This document shows, piece after piece, positions 37,023 to 47,481 of a stretch of 64,000 nt of DNA. Below the pieces are notes generated by a model. The model was not told the DNA's origin. It saw nothing but the letters and a program-made list of their open reading frames with translations, and ran no database searches. Both the position numbers and the translations under genes were made by a program. The stretch is from Hungatella sp. UBA7603 (lineage in GTDB: Bacteria; Bacillota; Clostridia; Lachnospirales; Lachnospiraceae). Position 1 is the stretch's first letter; each line of letters begins with the position of its first letter. Location of the stretch: the NCBI GenBank assembly GCA_002478865.1, contig DLJZ01000030.1:86531-150530 (forward strand). The letters run 5' to 3'.

Positions 37023-40000
37023 ATTACATACAACACATTAGGAATTGATATCGGTTCCACAACTGTAAAAATAGCGATATTAAACGAGAAGAATGAACTT
37101 TTATTCTCTGATTATGAACGCCATCTTGCAAACATTCAGGAAGCACTGTCTGGTTTGCTTAAGAAGGCCTATGATAAACTTGGTCCAATGGACCTACGAC
37201 CGGGCATTACAGGTTCCGGCGGTTTGACTTTATCGAAACATCTAAAGGTCCCCTTTGTTCAGGAGGTCGTAGCAGTCGCTACCTCTCTTCAGGATTATGC
37301 CCCACATACGGACGTGGCAATCGAACTTGGTGGAGAAGATGCAAAAATTATTTACTTTACCGGTGGCATTGACCAACGTATGAACGGTATCTGCGCAGGT
37401 GGAACCGGGTCCTTTATCGACCAGATGGCATCTCTTTTACAGACCGATGCTTCTGGACTGAATGAATACGCAGCCAATTATAAAGCTATTTATCCCATTG
37501 CAGCCAGATGTGGCGTATTTGCAAAGACAGATATTCAACCACTTATTAATGAAGGGGCTACCAGGGAAGATCTCGCGGCTTCTATTTTCCAGGCAGTTGT
37601 AAACCAGACCATCAGTGGGCTGGCTTGCGGAAAGCCAATTAGAGGTCACGTTGCATTCCTTGGCGGTCCTTTACATTTTCTACCAGAACTTAAGAAAGCT
37701 TTTATTCGCACCTTGAATTTATCCGATGACGAAATTATCGCACCGGAACATTCACATCTTTTTGCAGCCATCGGTGCGGCCATGAATGCCAATGAAAGTT
37801 CTGATTCCTCCGTTTCTTTAGAGGAAATGATTCAAAGACTGTCTACTGGAATCCGCATGGAATTCGAAGTGAAGCGTATGTTACCCCTATTTGACAGCCA
37901 GGAAGATTATGATTCTTTCATGGCCAGACACAGCAACAACTCCGTTAAAAAAGGGGAACTCTCCTCTTATCACGGAAAGTGCTTTTTAGGAATTGACGCT
38001 GGATCTACTACCACCAAAGTGGCAGTGGTAAGCGAAGACGGAACCCTTTTATACAGCTTTTACAGCAGCAACAACGGAAGTCCGCTTGCTACCGCCGTTA
38101 AGGCAATCAGCGAGATCAAAGAGCAGCTTACCAGTGACAGCGAGATCGTATGGTCCTGTTCCACTGGATACGGAGAGGCTCTGCTGAAAGCAGCTTTCCT
38201 TCTTGACGAAGGGGAAGTGGAAACAATCGCCCACTATTACGCGGCAGCCTTTTTTGAGCCAGAGGTGGACTGTATTTTAGACATCGGCGGTCAGGATATG
38301 AAGTGCATCCGTATCAAGAATAACACCGTGGACAGCGTTCAGTTAAACGAAGCTTGTTCCGCTGGATGCGGTTCCTTTATTGAGACCTTTGCCAGTTCCT
38401 TAAATTATAACGTTCAGGATTTTGCAACGGAAGCTCTATTTGCAAAGAATCCTACGGATCTTGGAACCAGATGTACCGTATTTATGAATTCCAATGTAAA
38501 GCAGGCCCAAAAGGAAGGGGCTGAGGTTTCCGACATTTCTGCCGGCCTTGCCTATTCCGTTATTAAGAATGCTTTGTTTAAAGTAATTAAAATAACTTCT
38601 CCGTCAGACTTAGGCAAGCATGTGGTAGTCCAGGGCGGTACCTTTTATAACAATGCCGTTCTTCGCAGCTTTGAAAAGATTTCTGGTTGTCAGCCTGTAC
38701 GTCCTGATATTGCAGGAATTATGGGTGCCTTTGGAGCAGCTCTTATTGCAAGAGAACGTTATGAAGAATCCGGGAAAACCACCATGTTAAGCCTTGACGA
38801 TATTTTGAATCTTCATTATGAGACTTCCATGGCCAGATGCAGAAAGTGTACCAACAACTGTGTTCTTACGGTAAACCGCTTTGACGGAGCACGTAAGTTT
38901 ATCTCTGGTAACCGATGCGAACGAGGACTTGGAAAAGAAAAAACAAATACTGATGTTCCAAACCTTTTTGAATACAAGAACCAGCGTATGTTTGATTATG
39001 ATCCTCTGACTGAGGAACAGGCAGAACGTGGAACCATCGGTATACCCCGAGTTTTAAACCTGTATGAGAATTACCCTTACTGGGCTATTTTCTTCCGGGA
39101 ATTAAAATTCCGCACCGTAGTCTCCCCTCAATCCACCAAAAGTATTTATGAGATGGGGATTGAATCCATACCAAGTGAATCCGAATGTTATCCTGCAAAG
39201 CTGGCCCACGGTCATGTGGAATGGTTGATTCGAGAAGGAATTAAAACTATTTTCTACCCCTGTATCCCATATGAGAGAAATGAATCTCCTGATGCAGGAA
39301 ACCATTTTAACTGTCCGATTGTCACTTCCTATGCGGAAAATATAAAGAATAACTTAGAAGCAATCCACACGGAAAATATAAGATTTTTAAATCCATTTAT
39401 GGCTTTTACCAACGAAGATATATTAACATCACGCCTGGTTGAAGTAATGAAAAACGAGTTTAATATCCCAGTATCCGAAATCAAGGACGCTGCACATGCC
39501 GCTTGGGAGGAACTCATGGCTTCTCGTGCAGATATGGAACGAATGGGTGAAGAAACTATTTTATGGTTAAAGGAAAATGACCGCCACGGAATCGTTTTGG
39601 CAGGACGTCCCTACCATGTGGATCCAGAGATCAATCATGGAATACCAGAACTCATTAACTCCTATGGTTTTGCAGTCTTAACGGAAGACTCTGTTTCCCA
39701 TCTGGCTGAAATTGAACGCCCCATGATTGTAACAGATCAATGGATGTACCACACCAGACTCTATCAGGCTGCCAGTCTAGTAAAAAGAGAGCGGAATCTG
39801 GATTTAATTCAGCTTACCTCCTTTGGATGCGGCTTAGATGCCGTAACAGCAGACCAGGTTAATGATATCCTTACCGGATCTGGAAAGATTTATACGACTT
39901 TAAAGATCGATGAAGTGAACAACTTAGGTGCTGCAAGAATCCGTATCCGATCCTTAATCGCAGCCTTGAAAGTACGTGATAAAGGGCATTATGAGCAAAA

Positions 40001-41264
40001 CGTCGTATCAAGTGCTTATAACCGAGTGACCTTTACCAAGGAGATGAAGGAGGATTACACCATACTCTGCCCTCAGATGTCTCCGATCCACTTTGACCTG
40101 ATTGAGCCTGCTATCCGTGCTTTTGGTTACAAGATCGAAGTACTTCAAAACCATAACCGAACCGCAGTTGATACTGGGCTGAAATATGTAAACAACGATG
40201 CCTGCTATCCTTCTCTTATTGTAGTTGGCCAGATTATGGATGCACTTTTATCTGGCAGATACGATTTAAACCGGACTGCAATTTTCATGAGCCAGACCGG
40301 AGGCGGCTGTCGTGCTTCCAACTATATTGGTTTTATAAGAAGAGCTTTAGAACGTTCTGATATGGGTCAGATCCCTGTTATCTCGGTTAATGCCAATAAC
40401 ATGGAAACGAATCCAGGCTTTCAGATCTCACTGCCTATGCTGACAAAAGCCATGCAGGCAGTGGTTTACGGCGACGTATTTATGAGAGTGGTATATGCCA
40501 CCAGACCTTATGAGAAGGTGCCGGGCTCTGCCAATGCCCTTCACGATAGGTGGAAACAGCGTTGTATCCAGGCTCTGTCTAAGAAATCTGCGGACATGAT
40601 AACATTCTCCAGTAACATTAGGGGAATCATCAGAGACTTTGATCGTCTGGAACGTGATGCAATCACCAAACCTAAGGTCGGCGTCGTAGGAGAGATTCTA
40701 GTCAAGTTTTCTCCTCTTGCAAACAACAACATAGTCGATCTTTTAGAGGCAGAAGGTGCTGAGGCAGTTATGCCTGATTTAATGGATTTCCTTTTATACT
40801 GTTTCTATAATAATAACTTTAAGGCCGAGAAACTGGGCGGGAAAAAGTCTACGGCAATCTTATCTAATATGGGAATCTCCCTGTTGGAGTTCTTCCGCAG
40901 AACTGCGAAAAAAGAACTGGAAAAGAGCAGCCATTTCACAGCTCCTTCTCATATCGGTAACCTTGCAGATATGGCCAAGGAATTTGTTTCCATCGGCAAC
41001 CAGACAGGGGAAGGCTGGTTCCTTACCGGCGAGATGTTGGAACTGATTCATACTGGAACCAACAATATAGTATGTACCCAGCCATTTGGCTGCCTTCCAA
41101 ACCACATAGTGGGAAAAGGTGTCATCAAGGAACTTCGTAAAGAATATCCAGGTTCTAATATCATAGCCGTTGACTATGACCCTGGCGCCAGTGAAGTAAA
41201 CCAGTTGAACCGAATTAAGCTTATGCTTGCTACCGCTCAGAAGAATCTTTCAAAAGAGCAGTAA
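37020..41264 (+). CDS. 2-hydroxyacyl-CoA dehydratase activase, double-module fusion protein
   Basis: A 1414-residue protein with two ASKHA-type activase modules followed by DUF2229 and an HgdB-like C-terminal part. Module one starts [15 protein letters not shown] and has Cys in [11 protein letters not shown] and [11 protein letters not shown]; module two starts [16 protein letters not shown] and has [11 protein letters not shown] and [11 protein letters not shown]. Each Cys pair is the position that holds the bridging [4Fe-4S] cluster in HgdC/BadF-type ATPases, which pump a low-potential electron into dehydratases or benzoyl-CoA reductases. No dehydratase subunits are adjacent, so the partner is unknown. 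ATG 37020 is preferred because homologous activases begin close to LGIDIGSTT. Confidence 0.9.
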   Translation: MITYNTLGIDIGSTTVKIAILNEKNELLFSDYERHLANIQEALSGLLKKAYDKLGPMDLRPGITGSGGLTLSKHLKVPFVQEVVAVATSLQDYAPHTDVAIELGGEDAKIIYFTGGIDQRMNGICAGGTGSFIDQMASLLQTDASGLNEYAANYKAIYPIAARCGVFAKTDIQPLINEGATREDLAASIFQAVVNQTISGLACGKPIRGHVAFLGGPLHFLPELKKAFIRTLNLSDDEIIAPEHSHLFAAIGAAMNANESSDSSVSLEEMIQRLSTGIRMEFEVKRMLPLFDSQEDYDSFMARHSNNSVKKGELSSYHGKCFLGIDAGSTTTKVAVVSEDGTLLYSFYSSNNGSPLATAVKAISEIKEQLTSDSEIVWSCSTGYGEALLKAAFLLDEGEVETIAHYYAAAFFEPEVDCILDIGGQDMKCIRIKNNTVDSVQLNEACSAGCGSFIETFASSLNYNVQDFATEALFAKNPTDLGTRCTVFMNSNVKQAQKEGAEVSDISAGLAYSVIKNALFKVIKITSPSDLGKHVVVQGGTFYNNAVLRSFEKISGCQPVRPDIAGIMGAFGAALIARERYEESGKTTMLSLDDILNLHYETSMARCRKCTNNCVLTVNRFDGARKFISGNRCERGLGKEKTNTDVPNLFEYKNQRMFDYDPLTEEQAERGTIGIPRVLNLYENYPYWAIFFRELKFRTVVSPQSTKSIYEMGIESIPSESECYPAKLAHGHVEWLIREGIKTIFYPCIPYERNESPDAGNHFNCPIVTSYAENIKNNLEAIHTENIRFLNPFMAFTNEDILTSRLVEVMKNEFNIPVSEIKDAAHAAWEELMASRADMERMGEETILWLKENDRHGIVLAGRPYHVDPEINHGIPELINSYGFAVLTEDSVSHLAEIERPMIVTDQWMYHTRLYQAASLVKRERNLDLIQLTSFGCGLDAVTADQVNDILTGSGKIYTTLKIDEVNNLGAARIRIRSLIAALKVRDKGHYEQNVVSSAYNRVTFTKEMKEDYTILCPQMSPIHFDLIEPAIRAFGYKIEVLQNHNRTAVDTGLKYVNNDACYPSLIVVGQIMDALLSGRYDLNRTAIFMSQTGGGCRASNYIGFIRRALERSDMGQIPVISVNANNMETNPGFQISLPMLTKAMQAVVYGDVFMRVVYATRPYEKVPGSANALHDRWKQRCIQALSKKSADMITFSSNIRGIIRDFDRLERDAITKPKVGVVGEILVKFSPLANNNIVDLLEAEGAEAVMPDLMDFLLYCFYNNNFKAEKLGGKKSTAILSNMGISLLEFFRRTAKKELEKSSHFTAPSHIGNLADMAKEFVSIGNQTGEGWFLTGEMLELIHTGTNNIVCTQPFGCLPNHIVGKGVIKELRKEYPGSNIIAVDYDPGASEVNQLNRIKLMLATAQKNLSKEQ

Positions 41265-41281
41265 ATTATATGTAACAATAG

Positions 41282-41332
41282 AAAACGGTAGGTGAAACTG
41301 GGAATATCCCATGTTTTATCTACCGTTTTTAA
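41282..41332 (+). terminator. intrinsic terminator after the activase gene
   Basis: AAAACGGTAGGT pairs with ATCTACCGTTTT, with an inner TGGGAATATCCCA stem, and ends in TTTTTAAT. Confidence 0.88.
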
Positions 41333-41408
41333 TATTGCTTCATTCCTATATTATTTGTTTTTGGAGACTGAAGGAAAGAACGAATTTTTTTGATTTCTTC
41401 TATTAATA

Positions 41409-41549
41409 ATGTTTCCTTGTAAGCGAGAGATCATATACCCAAGTTTTGACCGTGTTGAACATCCCAGAGCACCTGATTGGTGTTGTCATTTGCAAAAAAG
41501 CATGGACACCTCCGGAGACTTTCCCTGGGAAGAAGAATTTAACTTCTAA
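41409..41549 (+). CDS. possible 46-residue small protein or gene remnant
   Basis: The frame from ATG 41409 to TAA 41547-41549 reads MFPCKREIIYPSFDRVEHPR... and ends SMDTSGDFPWEEEFNF. Its Pro, Trp, Cys and acidic composition looks like real protein rather than random frame. No ribosome site stands before the ATG (GAAGGAAAG is about 30 bases upstream and a stop at 41389 cuts the frame), so it may be the tail of a broken gene. It lies between the activase terminator and the DUF6179 gene on the other strand. Confidence 0.35.
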   Translation: MFPCKREIIYPSFDRVEHPRAPDWCCHLQKSMDTSGDFPWEEEFNF

Positions 41550-41561
41550 TTAAAATAGTAG

Positions 41562-41594
41562 AAAGGCGGAGAGGCCCATCTCTCTCCGCCTTTC
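41562..41594. terminator. stem-loop terminator after the DUF6179 gene
   Basis: AAAGGCGGAGAG at 41562-41573 pairs with CTCTCCGCCTTT at 41582-41593. On the minus strand it directly follows the DUF6179 stop codon and ends in TTTCTACTATTTT. Confidence 0.75.
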
Positions 41595-42444
41595 ATGTAA
41601 TAGCCAGAACAGATTCCAAGCAGTCGTTATCCACTGTATTCTTAAGCTCAAAGCTAAAATCATGCATATCAGACACTAGATAATTCCCCAGCTCTTTATT
41701 CCCATCAAGTAGAAAATCCATAAGCTTAAAAATCCCTTCTTTTAATACCACTTCTATAACTTCTCTGCTATTTCCTCTCACAAACTCTTTTACTCGTTCC
41801 TGTTCTTTCTTAGTATACCCTCTGGTATTGATTTCTTTTCCTGCAATCCAGCCCCCTAATATATTTCTTACTGTTATCGCCGCCACATTGATAATAAGCT
41901 CATCACAGTCCACAGAATAAGCCGTTAGCACATGCCTGATATATTTCTCTGGAAGCTTCCTTAAAAACAGTTGCTCTAAATATATGCAATTTACATAAAT
42001 CTGTATGGCATTGATTCCGCACAAGTTTCCCATCGGGAAAAGAACCGGATAATCCAGGGTAAGGATATGGTTCTGGGGCTGAAAACGAAAGTCATAATAA
42101 AGAAAAAATCCTGGTATTCCTTTTACAAAGGTTTCATAATAACAGCGATTTCCGTAGGAATGAAATTCTTCCATCATTTCATTGTACTGTATTTTGGTGT
42201 CCTTTGTCTTTTGAACCACCATCTCATATCCCATATTGTATGCATTTTTTGCATCTGGAAAATCCCCTCTGGTTATTAGTTCCCCTCCCTCCGAATCCTG
42301 ATCCTCATACTCATGAATGCAGTATAAGACTGCTTCCATAAGCTGCCTGGCCTTTTCATAGGTAATGGATGTGCTTTCCTTGGAGGTATATTTTGCTGCC
42401 AGCTCCCCCACCAGAGGCAATAAATCCTCCGTTTTAAAATTCAT
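41593..42444 (-). CDS. DUF6179 domain-containing protein
   Basis: A 283-residue soluble, mainly helical protein recognised as the DUF6179 type that occurs in Clostridia next to DUF6323. It has no signal peptide, no membrane segment and no visible catalytic motif. The true start is ATG 42444: the purine-rich GAGGAAGAGGAAG before it acts as ribosome site, and it overlaps the DUF6323 stop by 11 bases. A much longer frame to 42561 only translates the neighbour in the wrong frame as Arg/Lys repeats. Function is unknown; the fixed pairing and overlap suggest that the two proteins work together. Confidence 0.78.
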   Translation of the reverse strand: MNFKTEDLLPLVGELAAKYTSKESTSITYEKARQLMEAVLYCIHEYEDQDSEGGELITRGDFPDAKNAYNMGYEMVVQKTKDTKIQYNEMMEEFHSYGNRCYYETFVKGIPGFFLYYDFRFQPQNHILTLDYPVLFPMGNLCGINAIQIYVNCIYLEQLFLRKLPEKYIRHVLTAYSVDCDELIINVAAITVRNILGGWIAGKEINTRGYTKKEQERVKEFVRGNSREVIEVVLKEGIFKLMDFLLDGNKELGNYLVSDMHDFSFELKNTVDNDCLESVLAIT

Positions 42445-42904
42445 CTTCCTCTTCCTCCTCCTCTTCCTCATCCATACACAGACCATACCTAGCTCTTTTT
42501 GCAAGCCTTTGAAGGCCTGTATCCTCCAGATAATCCAAAGACCCCTGGCATGGCCCATCAAATAACTCCTTCATGGCATCCACCAACTCATCATCTGTAT
42601 ATTCATCTAGGGATTCATTTTTGTAGAAATAAAATATTTCCTGTAACCTTCCCAAAGTCTCTACGTAATTGTCCTGGTGAATATAAGGGGAATCACAAAA
42701 AGCAAATATTAATTTAGGTAAAATACCCTCTCCAAATTCAACTCTCTGCTCTTTTTTTAAGACATCTCTTCTTTCATTTAATAATAAAGATGTCTCCTCA
42801 TCACTTAAAACCAGCCCGAATTTAGCCGTATACTCATTTGCTGCCTTCAAAACAGCTACTTGATTGCTACGATTGCTCACCTGGAACCATTGCTCTTCAC
42901 CCAT
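42434..42904 (-). CDS. DUF6323 family protein
   Basis: A 156-residue protein with LQEIFYFYKNESLDEYTDDELVDAMKELFDG near residue 85 and CQGSLDYLEDTGLQRLA near 118, the pattern of DUF6323. It ends in MDEEEEEEEEDEF, a run of ten acidic residues whose GAG/GAA codons serve as the ribosome site of the next gene. A ribosome site (AGGAGA) precedes ATG 42904. Function unknown; it is upstream of, and overlaps, its usual partner DUF6179. Confidence 0.78.
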   Translation of the reverse strand: MGEEQWFQVSNRSNQVAVLKAANEYTAKFGLVLSDEETSLLLNERRDVLKKEQRVEFGEGILPKLIFAFCDSPYIHQDNYVETLGRLQEIFYFYKNESLDEYTDDELVDAMKELFDGPCQGSLDYLEDTGLQRLAKRARYGLCMDEEEEEEEEDEF

Positions 42905-43291
42905 AAAAATCTCCTCTCCTATTTATAAATTCAAAGTTTACGCCTACCCCGGGCAAATTACAAGTCTTGAAAAAAAGTTTATTTTGTGGTAATATAAATA
43001 CTAAGAAAGGCAGAATTTCCTGTCTTTTTTTCTTTTATTTTCCAATCTCCTTCTTTCAAGAAAGGCTCTGCTACCCTAACTTTAATGATAAAATGGGCAT
43101 TTCTTCATAACTCTTAATATTCTCCATTACCATAATACGGAAATGTTACAAAAATATTAATTTTTTGCGCATTTCTTACGCATTCTTACGCCTTTTTTAC
43201 TTGGCTTGACCTTGGACCTACTCCATGGTTTAAAGTCACACTATCAGCGAACGACGCTGGAGAACAATAGGAGTTTGAAAGGAGATTGAAT
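42905..43291 (+). promoter_or_regulatory. intergenic region with promoter of the cell-wall-binding protein
   Basis: TTGACC at 43206-43211 and TTTAAA at 43229-43234 are 17 bases apart and point to the gene at 43292, whose ribosome site is AAAGGAGAT at 43278-43286. Further left TTGAAA near 42967 with TAATAT 17 bases on, followed at once by a short stem and T7 near 43022, could make a very short transcript. The rest is AT-rich with repeated ACGCATTCTTACGC-like bases near 43175. Confidence 0.5.
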
Positions 43292-44719
43292 ATGAAAAAA
43301 CAGAAACTGAAATGGATTGTACCCTGCGCGGCTGCGCTTTTTACCATAGGTGCCTCAATGACATCCTTCGCAGCACAGGGTTGGGTCGAGGAAAACAATT
43401 CTTGGGTTTATTACAACAATGATGGAGACCGTGCATCTGATAGTTGGAAGAAATCAGGAGATAGCTGGTTCTACCTTGATGATGACGGCCAGATGGTTGA
43501 CAATCAGCTCGTAGAGTCTGATGGCAACTACTACTATGTAAACTCTAATGGTGCAATGGTAACCAACGAGTGGCGTGAGCTTCCTTCCGATGATGATAAT
43601 AGTGACGAAGATGGACAGAGCTCATACTGGTATTACTTCGGAAGCAACGGTAAAGCTTATAAAGCAACCAATTCCGGAAAGACAAACTTTAAGTCTGTAA
43701 AGATCTCTAATGGAGAAGTTCGTGACTACGCATTCGATACCGAAGGCAGAATGCTTTTTGGCTGGGTAAACGAAGATGCAGCACGTGTTACCGGCGATGA
43801 CGCTTGGAAAGAAGGAACCTATTTCTTAGGAGCTGCTAACGACGGCGCAAAGACAAGCAATGCTTGGAAATCTATCGATGTTGATGATAATGACAATACA
43901 AAAGAGAACTTTGACGGAAAATACTGGTTCTACTTCGGAGCAAATGGTAAGAAGATGAAAGATACTTCTAAGACCATCAACGGACGTAAATACCGTTTCA
44001 ATGAATTCGGTGCTGCAGAATCTGAGTGGTATGAGAAGGCAACTTCTGCTACTGCAACCAATGCAAATCAGTATTACAACCTTCCAGAGCAGTCATGGCT
44101 TGCTAAGGGCTGGTTCAAAACAGTTCCTAGTGAAACTATTGACGCAGAAGCACATGATAATGGCGATGAGTACTGGTTCTACTCAAACACTAGTGGTGAT
44201 TTAGTAACTAGCCAGATCAAGACCATCAATGGCTTAAGATATGCATTCAATGAAAAGGGAGAAATGCTTGACGGACTTTACAAGCTTACCTTTGATTCCA
44301 GCAAAACGATCACTTCTTATGATGAGATCGAAACAGAAGCAGATTTCCCAGCAGTAGGCGATGAAGGCGAAGTTTACTACTTCGGTACCTCTCCAAAAGA
44401 AGGTGCTATGACTACTGGTAAGACTACCATTGATATCGATGGCGAGAAATACACTTACAACTTCCGTAAATCCGGAAGCAACAAGGGTGCTGGCTACAAC
44501 GGTATCAACGATGACAGTATCTACATCCAGGGCCGTATGTTAAAGGCTGATAAAGATGATAAGTACAAAGTCATTGAATTCAACAGCAAAGAGTACTTAG
44601 TTGGTACAAGCGGAAAGCTTGCTAAGAATAAGTCAAACGTTCAGGATGGCGATGGCAAGTACTACAAGACCAACAGTGACGGAACTATCAAAGAATCCGG
44701 TTACGACAAATTAAAGTAA
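43292..44719 (+). CDS. secreted protein with cell-wall-binding (choline-binding type) repeats
   Basis: A 475-residue secreted protein. The signal peptide runs to about residue 28 (WIVPCAAALFTIGASMTSFAA). The mature part is a chain of aromatic/glycine repeats of about 20 residues (GWVEENNSWVYYNNDGDR, SWKKSGDSWFYLDDDGQMV, ESDGNYYYVNSNGAMV) like CW_binding_1 repeats, with longer acidic inserts and variants (KYWFYFGANGKKM). No catalytic domain is present, so it is probably a surface structural or adhesive protein attached to wall polymers. High Asp/Asn/Lys content sets it apart from its neighbours. It has its own promoter and a strong terminator. Confidence 0.85.
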   Translation: MKKQKLKWIVPCAAALFTIGASMTSFAAQGWVEENNSWVYYNNDGDRASDSWKKSGDSWFYLDDDGQMVDNQLVESDGNYYYVNSNGAMVTNEWRELPSDDDNSDEDGQSSYWYYFGSNGKAYKATNSGKTNFKSVKISNGEVRDYAFDTEGRMLFGWVNEDAARVTGDDAWKEGTYFLGAANDGAKTSNAWKSIDVDDNDNTKENFDGKYWFYFGANGKKMKDTSKTINGRKYRFNEFGAAESEWYEKATSATATNANQYYNLPEQSWLAKGWFKTVPSETIDAEAHDNGDEYWFYSNTSGDLVTSQIKTINGLRYAFNEKGEMLDGLYKLTFDSSKTITSYDEIETEADFPAVGDEGEVYYFGTSPKEGAMTTGKTTIDIDGEKYTYNFRKSGSNKGAGYNGINDDSIYIQGRMLKADKDDKYKVIEFNSKEYLVGTSGKLAKNKSNVQDGDGKYYKTNSDGTIKESGYDKLK

Positions 44720-44725
44720 TTCACT

Positions 44726-44765
44726 AAAAGCAGCCCTCGGCACTCTCCGGGGCTGCTTTTTTTTG
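44726..44765 (+). terminator. intrinsic terminator after the cell-wall-binding protein gene
   Basis: AAAAGCAGCCCTCGG pairs with CCGGGGCTGCTTTT over a six-base loop and ends in a run of eight T. Confidence 0.93.
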
Positions 44766-44846
44766 CGTTAATTATCTGTTCCTTTCTAAATCCAACCACT
44801 TGCATGGCCATTTTACAAGTGATAAGATAGAAATAAAAGGAAAAGG

Positions 44847-45794
44847 ATGGATGCCCTTATGAATCAGGCATATTTGTTTGTTCATTTTAAAGAAAAAGAA
44901 ACCCCAGATGGAGAACAGGTTTATTTTGGATTAAGCCAGGACGGCTTTCACTGGGAAGAGACAAATGGAGGGGCCCCAGTTCTCACTAGCACCATTGGTG
45001 AGCAAGGTGTCAGGGACTTTACCATCTTACGAAAAGAAGATGGGACTTACTGCATTCTGGCCACGGATCTAAGTCTCGCCAGAAATTTTAAAACAAAATA
45101 TAAAGAAAGTTGGGACGAGGTCGGCAAAAATGGAAGTAAATCACTCATACTTTGGCAGTCAGTCGATCTAATCCATTGGTCTAAACCTCAGGCAATTTCA
45201 TTTGTTGATGAATCCTTTGGCTGCGTTTGGGCACCTGATATCATAAAAGACGAAAAAACTGGAGAATATATCATTCACTGGTCCTCTTCCCATTCTTCCA
45301 ATCATTACGGATCTAAGAAAATATATGGCACAAGAACCAGAGACTTTGAGCATTTTACCCCACCTTTTATTCTTTTCGAGAGGGATGAAATCGGAATCAT
45401 CGATTCTGCCATGTATCAGGAAAATGGCAGTTATTATCTTTTTGTTAAAAGCGAAGCAAACCCGGAATCTATCATGTTGCTGCAATCAGATTCTGTCACA
45501 GGTCCCTTTACTCCCATTCCAGCATTTTCCGAAGAGATGAAAAAGCTGGAACAGGGCCAGTACGAAGCCCCTACTGCATTTCGTACGGAAGACGGACGCT
45601 GGTGCCTGTTTTTGGATTTTTATGGAACCGTTAAAGAAAAACAGGGATACATTCCATTTGTTTCTGATGATATACATACCGGACGTTTTATTAGAAGCGA
45701 TGAATCTTTTTTCTTTCCCTATGGTTTTAAACATGGAACTGTGCTTACACTTACAAATCAGGAGTATGAACGCTTAAAAAAAGCATATTTATAA
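44847..45794 (+). CDS. glycoside hydrolase family 43-like protein
   Basis: The 315-residue protein fits the five-bladed propeller of GH43 or a near relative: VRDFTILRKEDGTY with a candidate base Asp near residue 56, CVWAPDIIKDEKTGEYIIHWSS near 120, IIDSAMYQENGSYYLFVKS near 180 with the modulating Asp, and GQYEAPTAFR near 235 with the candidate acid Glu. Members cleave arabino- or xylo-oligosaccharides. Without a signal peptide it works inside the cell. ATG 44847 has AAAAGG six bases upstream; ATG 44859 is an alternative. It stands alone, away from the ara operon. Confidence 0.82.
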   Translation: MDALMNQAYLFVHFKEKETPDGEQVYFGLSQDGFHWEETNGGAPVLTSTIGEQGVRDFTILRKEDGTYCILATDLSLARNFKTKYKESWDEVGKNGSKSLILWQSVDLIHWSKPQAISFVDESFGCVWAPDIIKDEKTGEYIIHWSSSHSSNHYGSKKIYGTRTRDFEHFTPPFILFERDEIGIIDSAMYQENGSYYLFVKSEANPESIMLLQSDSVTGPFTPIPAFSEEMKKLEQGQYEAPTAFRTEDGRWCLFLDFYGTVKEKQGYIPFVSDDIHTGRFIRSDESFFFPYGFKHGTVLTLTNQEYERLKKAYL

Positions 45795-45871
45795 AGAAAA
45801 ATTTGGCATAATAAATTTCGTCATTCGGTCTACAATAATAGACGTAACAGTCAATGAAGGAGGGTTTATCT

Positions 45872-46042
45872 ATGTTAGTAGGCGGAAAAAACGAATGTAT
45901 CGCATGTACCATTGACAACTGCACCTATCACGCAAAAAGTGAGGATTACTGTACTCTGGAAAAAATTCAGGTAGGTACTCACGAACAGAATCCAACAAAG
46001 AAAGAATGCACCGATTGTGAATCTTTCAAAAACCAGGCATAA
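45872..46042 (+). CDS. DUF1540 domain-containing protein
   Basis: A 56-residue protein with four pairs-forming cysteines, ECIACTIDNCTYH...DYCTLEKIQV and KECTDCESF, the pattern of DUF1540, a small presumed metal-binding family frequent in spore-forming Firmicutes. ATG 45872 has GAAGGAGGG eight bases upstream; the frame extends further left but without another ribosome site. A terminator follows 22 bases after the stop, so it is a single-gene unit. Function unknown. Confidence 0.88.
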   Translation: MLVGGKNECIACTIDNCTYHAKSEDYCTLEKIQVGTHEQNPTKKECTDCESFKNQA

Positions 46043-46064
46043 AAGCCAGATTTAATTTCCTCCT

Positions 46065-46098
46065 AAAACTGCGCAGAAGTCACTGCGCAGTTTTTTTT
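46065..46098 (+). terminator. intrinsic terminator after the DUF1540 gene
   Basis: AAAACTGCGCAG at 46065-46076 pairs with CTGCGCAGTTTT at 46083-46094 and is followed by T residues to 46098. Confidence 0.93.
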
Positions 46099-46130
46099 AA
46101 AAAAAGCTGCAGGAAAAATTCCCTGCAGCT
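46099..46130 (-). terminator. intrinsic terminator after glyA
   Basis: AGCTGCAGG and CCTGCAGCT (46105-46113 with 46122-46130) form a perfect stem, followed on the minus strand by T7. It abuts the opposite-facing terminator of the DUF1540 gene. Confidence 0.9.
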
Positions 46131-46145
46131 TCTAATATTTCTAAT

Positions 46146-47402
46146 TTATGCTTCGTAAAGAGGGTACTTGTCACAGATCTTTGTTACTTCACCTCTGATA
46201 TAATCTGCTTGTTTCTCAAAATCTGTAGCAACCAGCCAGATGCATTCTGCAATCTTTTCCATGTCCTCTTCCTTAAGACCTCTTGAAGTAATAGCTGGAG
46301 TTCCGATTCTTACACCAGATGTAACAAATGGACTTTTTGGATCGTTTGGTATGGAGTTTTTATTTAAGGTAAGGTAAACCTCGTCGCAGCGGTTTTGAAG
46401 CTCTTTACCGGTCACTTCCATGCCTCTTAAGTCAATCAGCATAAGATGGTTGTCGGTTCCTTCTGTAAGAATGTGAAAACCCTGTTTCATCAGTGCTGCT
46501 GCCAGTGCTTTTGCATTCTTTACTACCTGCTCCTGGTAGGTGGTAAACTCAGGTTTTAAAGCTTCGCCAAAGCAAACTGCTTTACCTGCGATCACGTGCT
46601 CCAGTGGGCCACCCTGAATTCCTGGGAAAATGGCTTTATTAAAATTAAATTTATCTGCTGCTTCCTGGTTGGCTAAAATCAGTCCGCCTCTTGGTCCACG
46701 AAGTGTCTTATGAGTCGTAGTAGTCACTACATCTGCATAAGGAATTGGACTTGGATGAAGACCTGCCGCAACAAGACCAGCAATATGAGCCATATCAACC
46801 ATTAAGTAAGCACCAACCTTATCTGCTACCTCACGAAATCTTTTAAAATCAATAACTCTTGCATAAGCACTTGCACCAGCCACGATTAATTTTGGTTTAT
46901 TCTCAATGGCAAGACGCTCCATCTCATCATAATCCAAAAATCCATTATCATCAACGCCATAAGGAACAATATTAAAATAAAGACCGGAGAAGTTCACAGG
47001 GCTTCCATGAGTCAGATGTCCACCATGGTTTAAGTTCATACCAAGAACGGTATCTCCATGCTGAAGCATGGCAAGGAATACTGCCATATTAGCTTGTGCA
47101 CCAGAGTGAGGCTGAACATTGGCATAGTCGCACCCAAACAGCTCTTTGGCACGCTCTATAGCGATAGTCTCAACGACATCCACTTCTTCGCAACCGCCAT
47201 AATAGCGTTTTCCAGGGTAACCCTCGGCGTATTTATTGGTAAGAACGGAGCCCATTGCCATCATAACTGGTTCTGAAACAATATTCTCCGATGCGATCAG
47301 CTCTAAATTTCTTCTCTGACGCGCGCATTCCTTCTCAATGGCTTCACCAACTTCTTTATCATAGCCGGTAATAAACTTCATTACTTCATTTACCATGTCC
47401 AT
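46146..47402 (-). CDS. glyA: serine hydroxymethyltransferase
   Basis: GlyA interconverts serine and glycine with transfer of a one-carbon unit to tetrahydrofolate. The 418-residue PLP enzyme has [36 protein letters not shown] near the N terminus, [28 protein letters not shown] and the PLP lysine in [14 protein letters not shown]. Length is normal. The start region AAAGGAATGTGAGGGA precedes ATG 47402; ATG 47396 is a possible alternative. It has a near-perfect promoter immediately upstream that lies at the end of recJ. Confidence 0.97.
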   Translation of the reverse strand: MDMVNEVMKFITGYDKEVGEAIEKECARQRRNLELIASENIVSEPVMMAMGSVLTNKYAEGYPGKRYYGGCEEVDVVETIAIERAKELFGCDYANVQPHSGAQANMAVFLAMLQHGDTVLGMNLNHGGHLTHGSPVNFSGLYFNIVPYGVDDNGFLDYDEMERLAIENKPKLIVAGASAYARVIDFKRFREVADKVGAYLMVDMAHIAGLVAAGLHPSPIPYADVVTTTTHKTLRGPRGGLILANQEAADKFNFNKAIFPGIQGGPLEHVIAGKAVCFGEALKPEFTTYQEQVVKNAKALAAALMKQGFHILTEGTDNHLMLIDLRGMEVTGKELQNRCDEVYLTLNKNSIPNDPKSPFVTSGVRIGTPAITSRGLKEEDMEKIAECIWLVATDFEKQADYIRGEVTKICDKYPLYEA

Positions 47403-47446
47403 TCCCTCACATTCCTTTAAATAGTGCCACTTTTGTATTTTGGTCG

Positions 47447-47475
47447 ATTATATAGCTACTTCCCTATTATGTCAA
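47447..47475 (-). promoter_or_regulatory. consensus promoter of glyA
   Basis: On the minus strand TTGACA (47470-47475) and TATAAT (47447-47452) are perfect with a 17-base spacer; the -35 is seven bases past the recJ stop. Confidence 0.9.
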
Positions 47476-47481
47476 GGCTTT

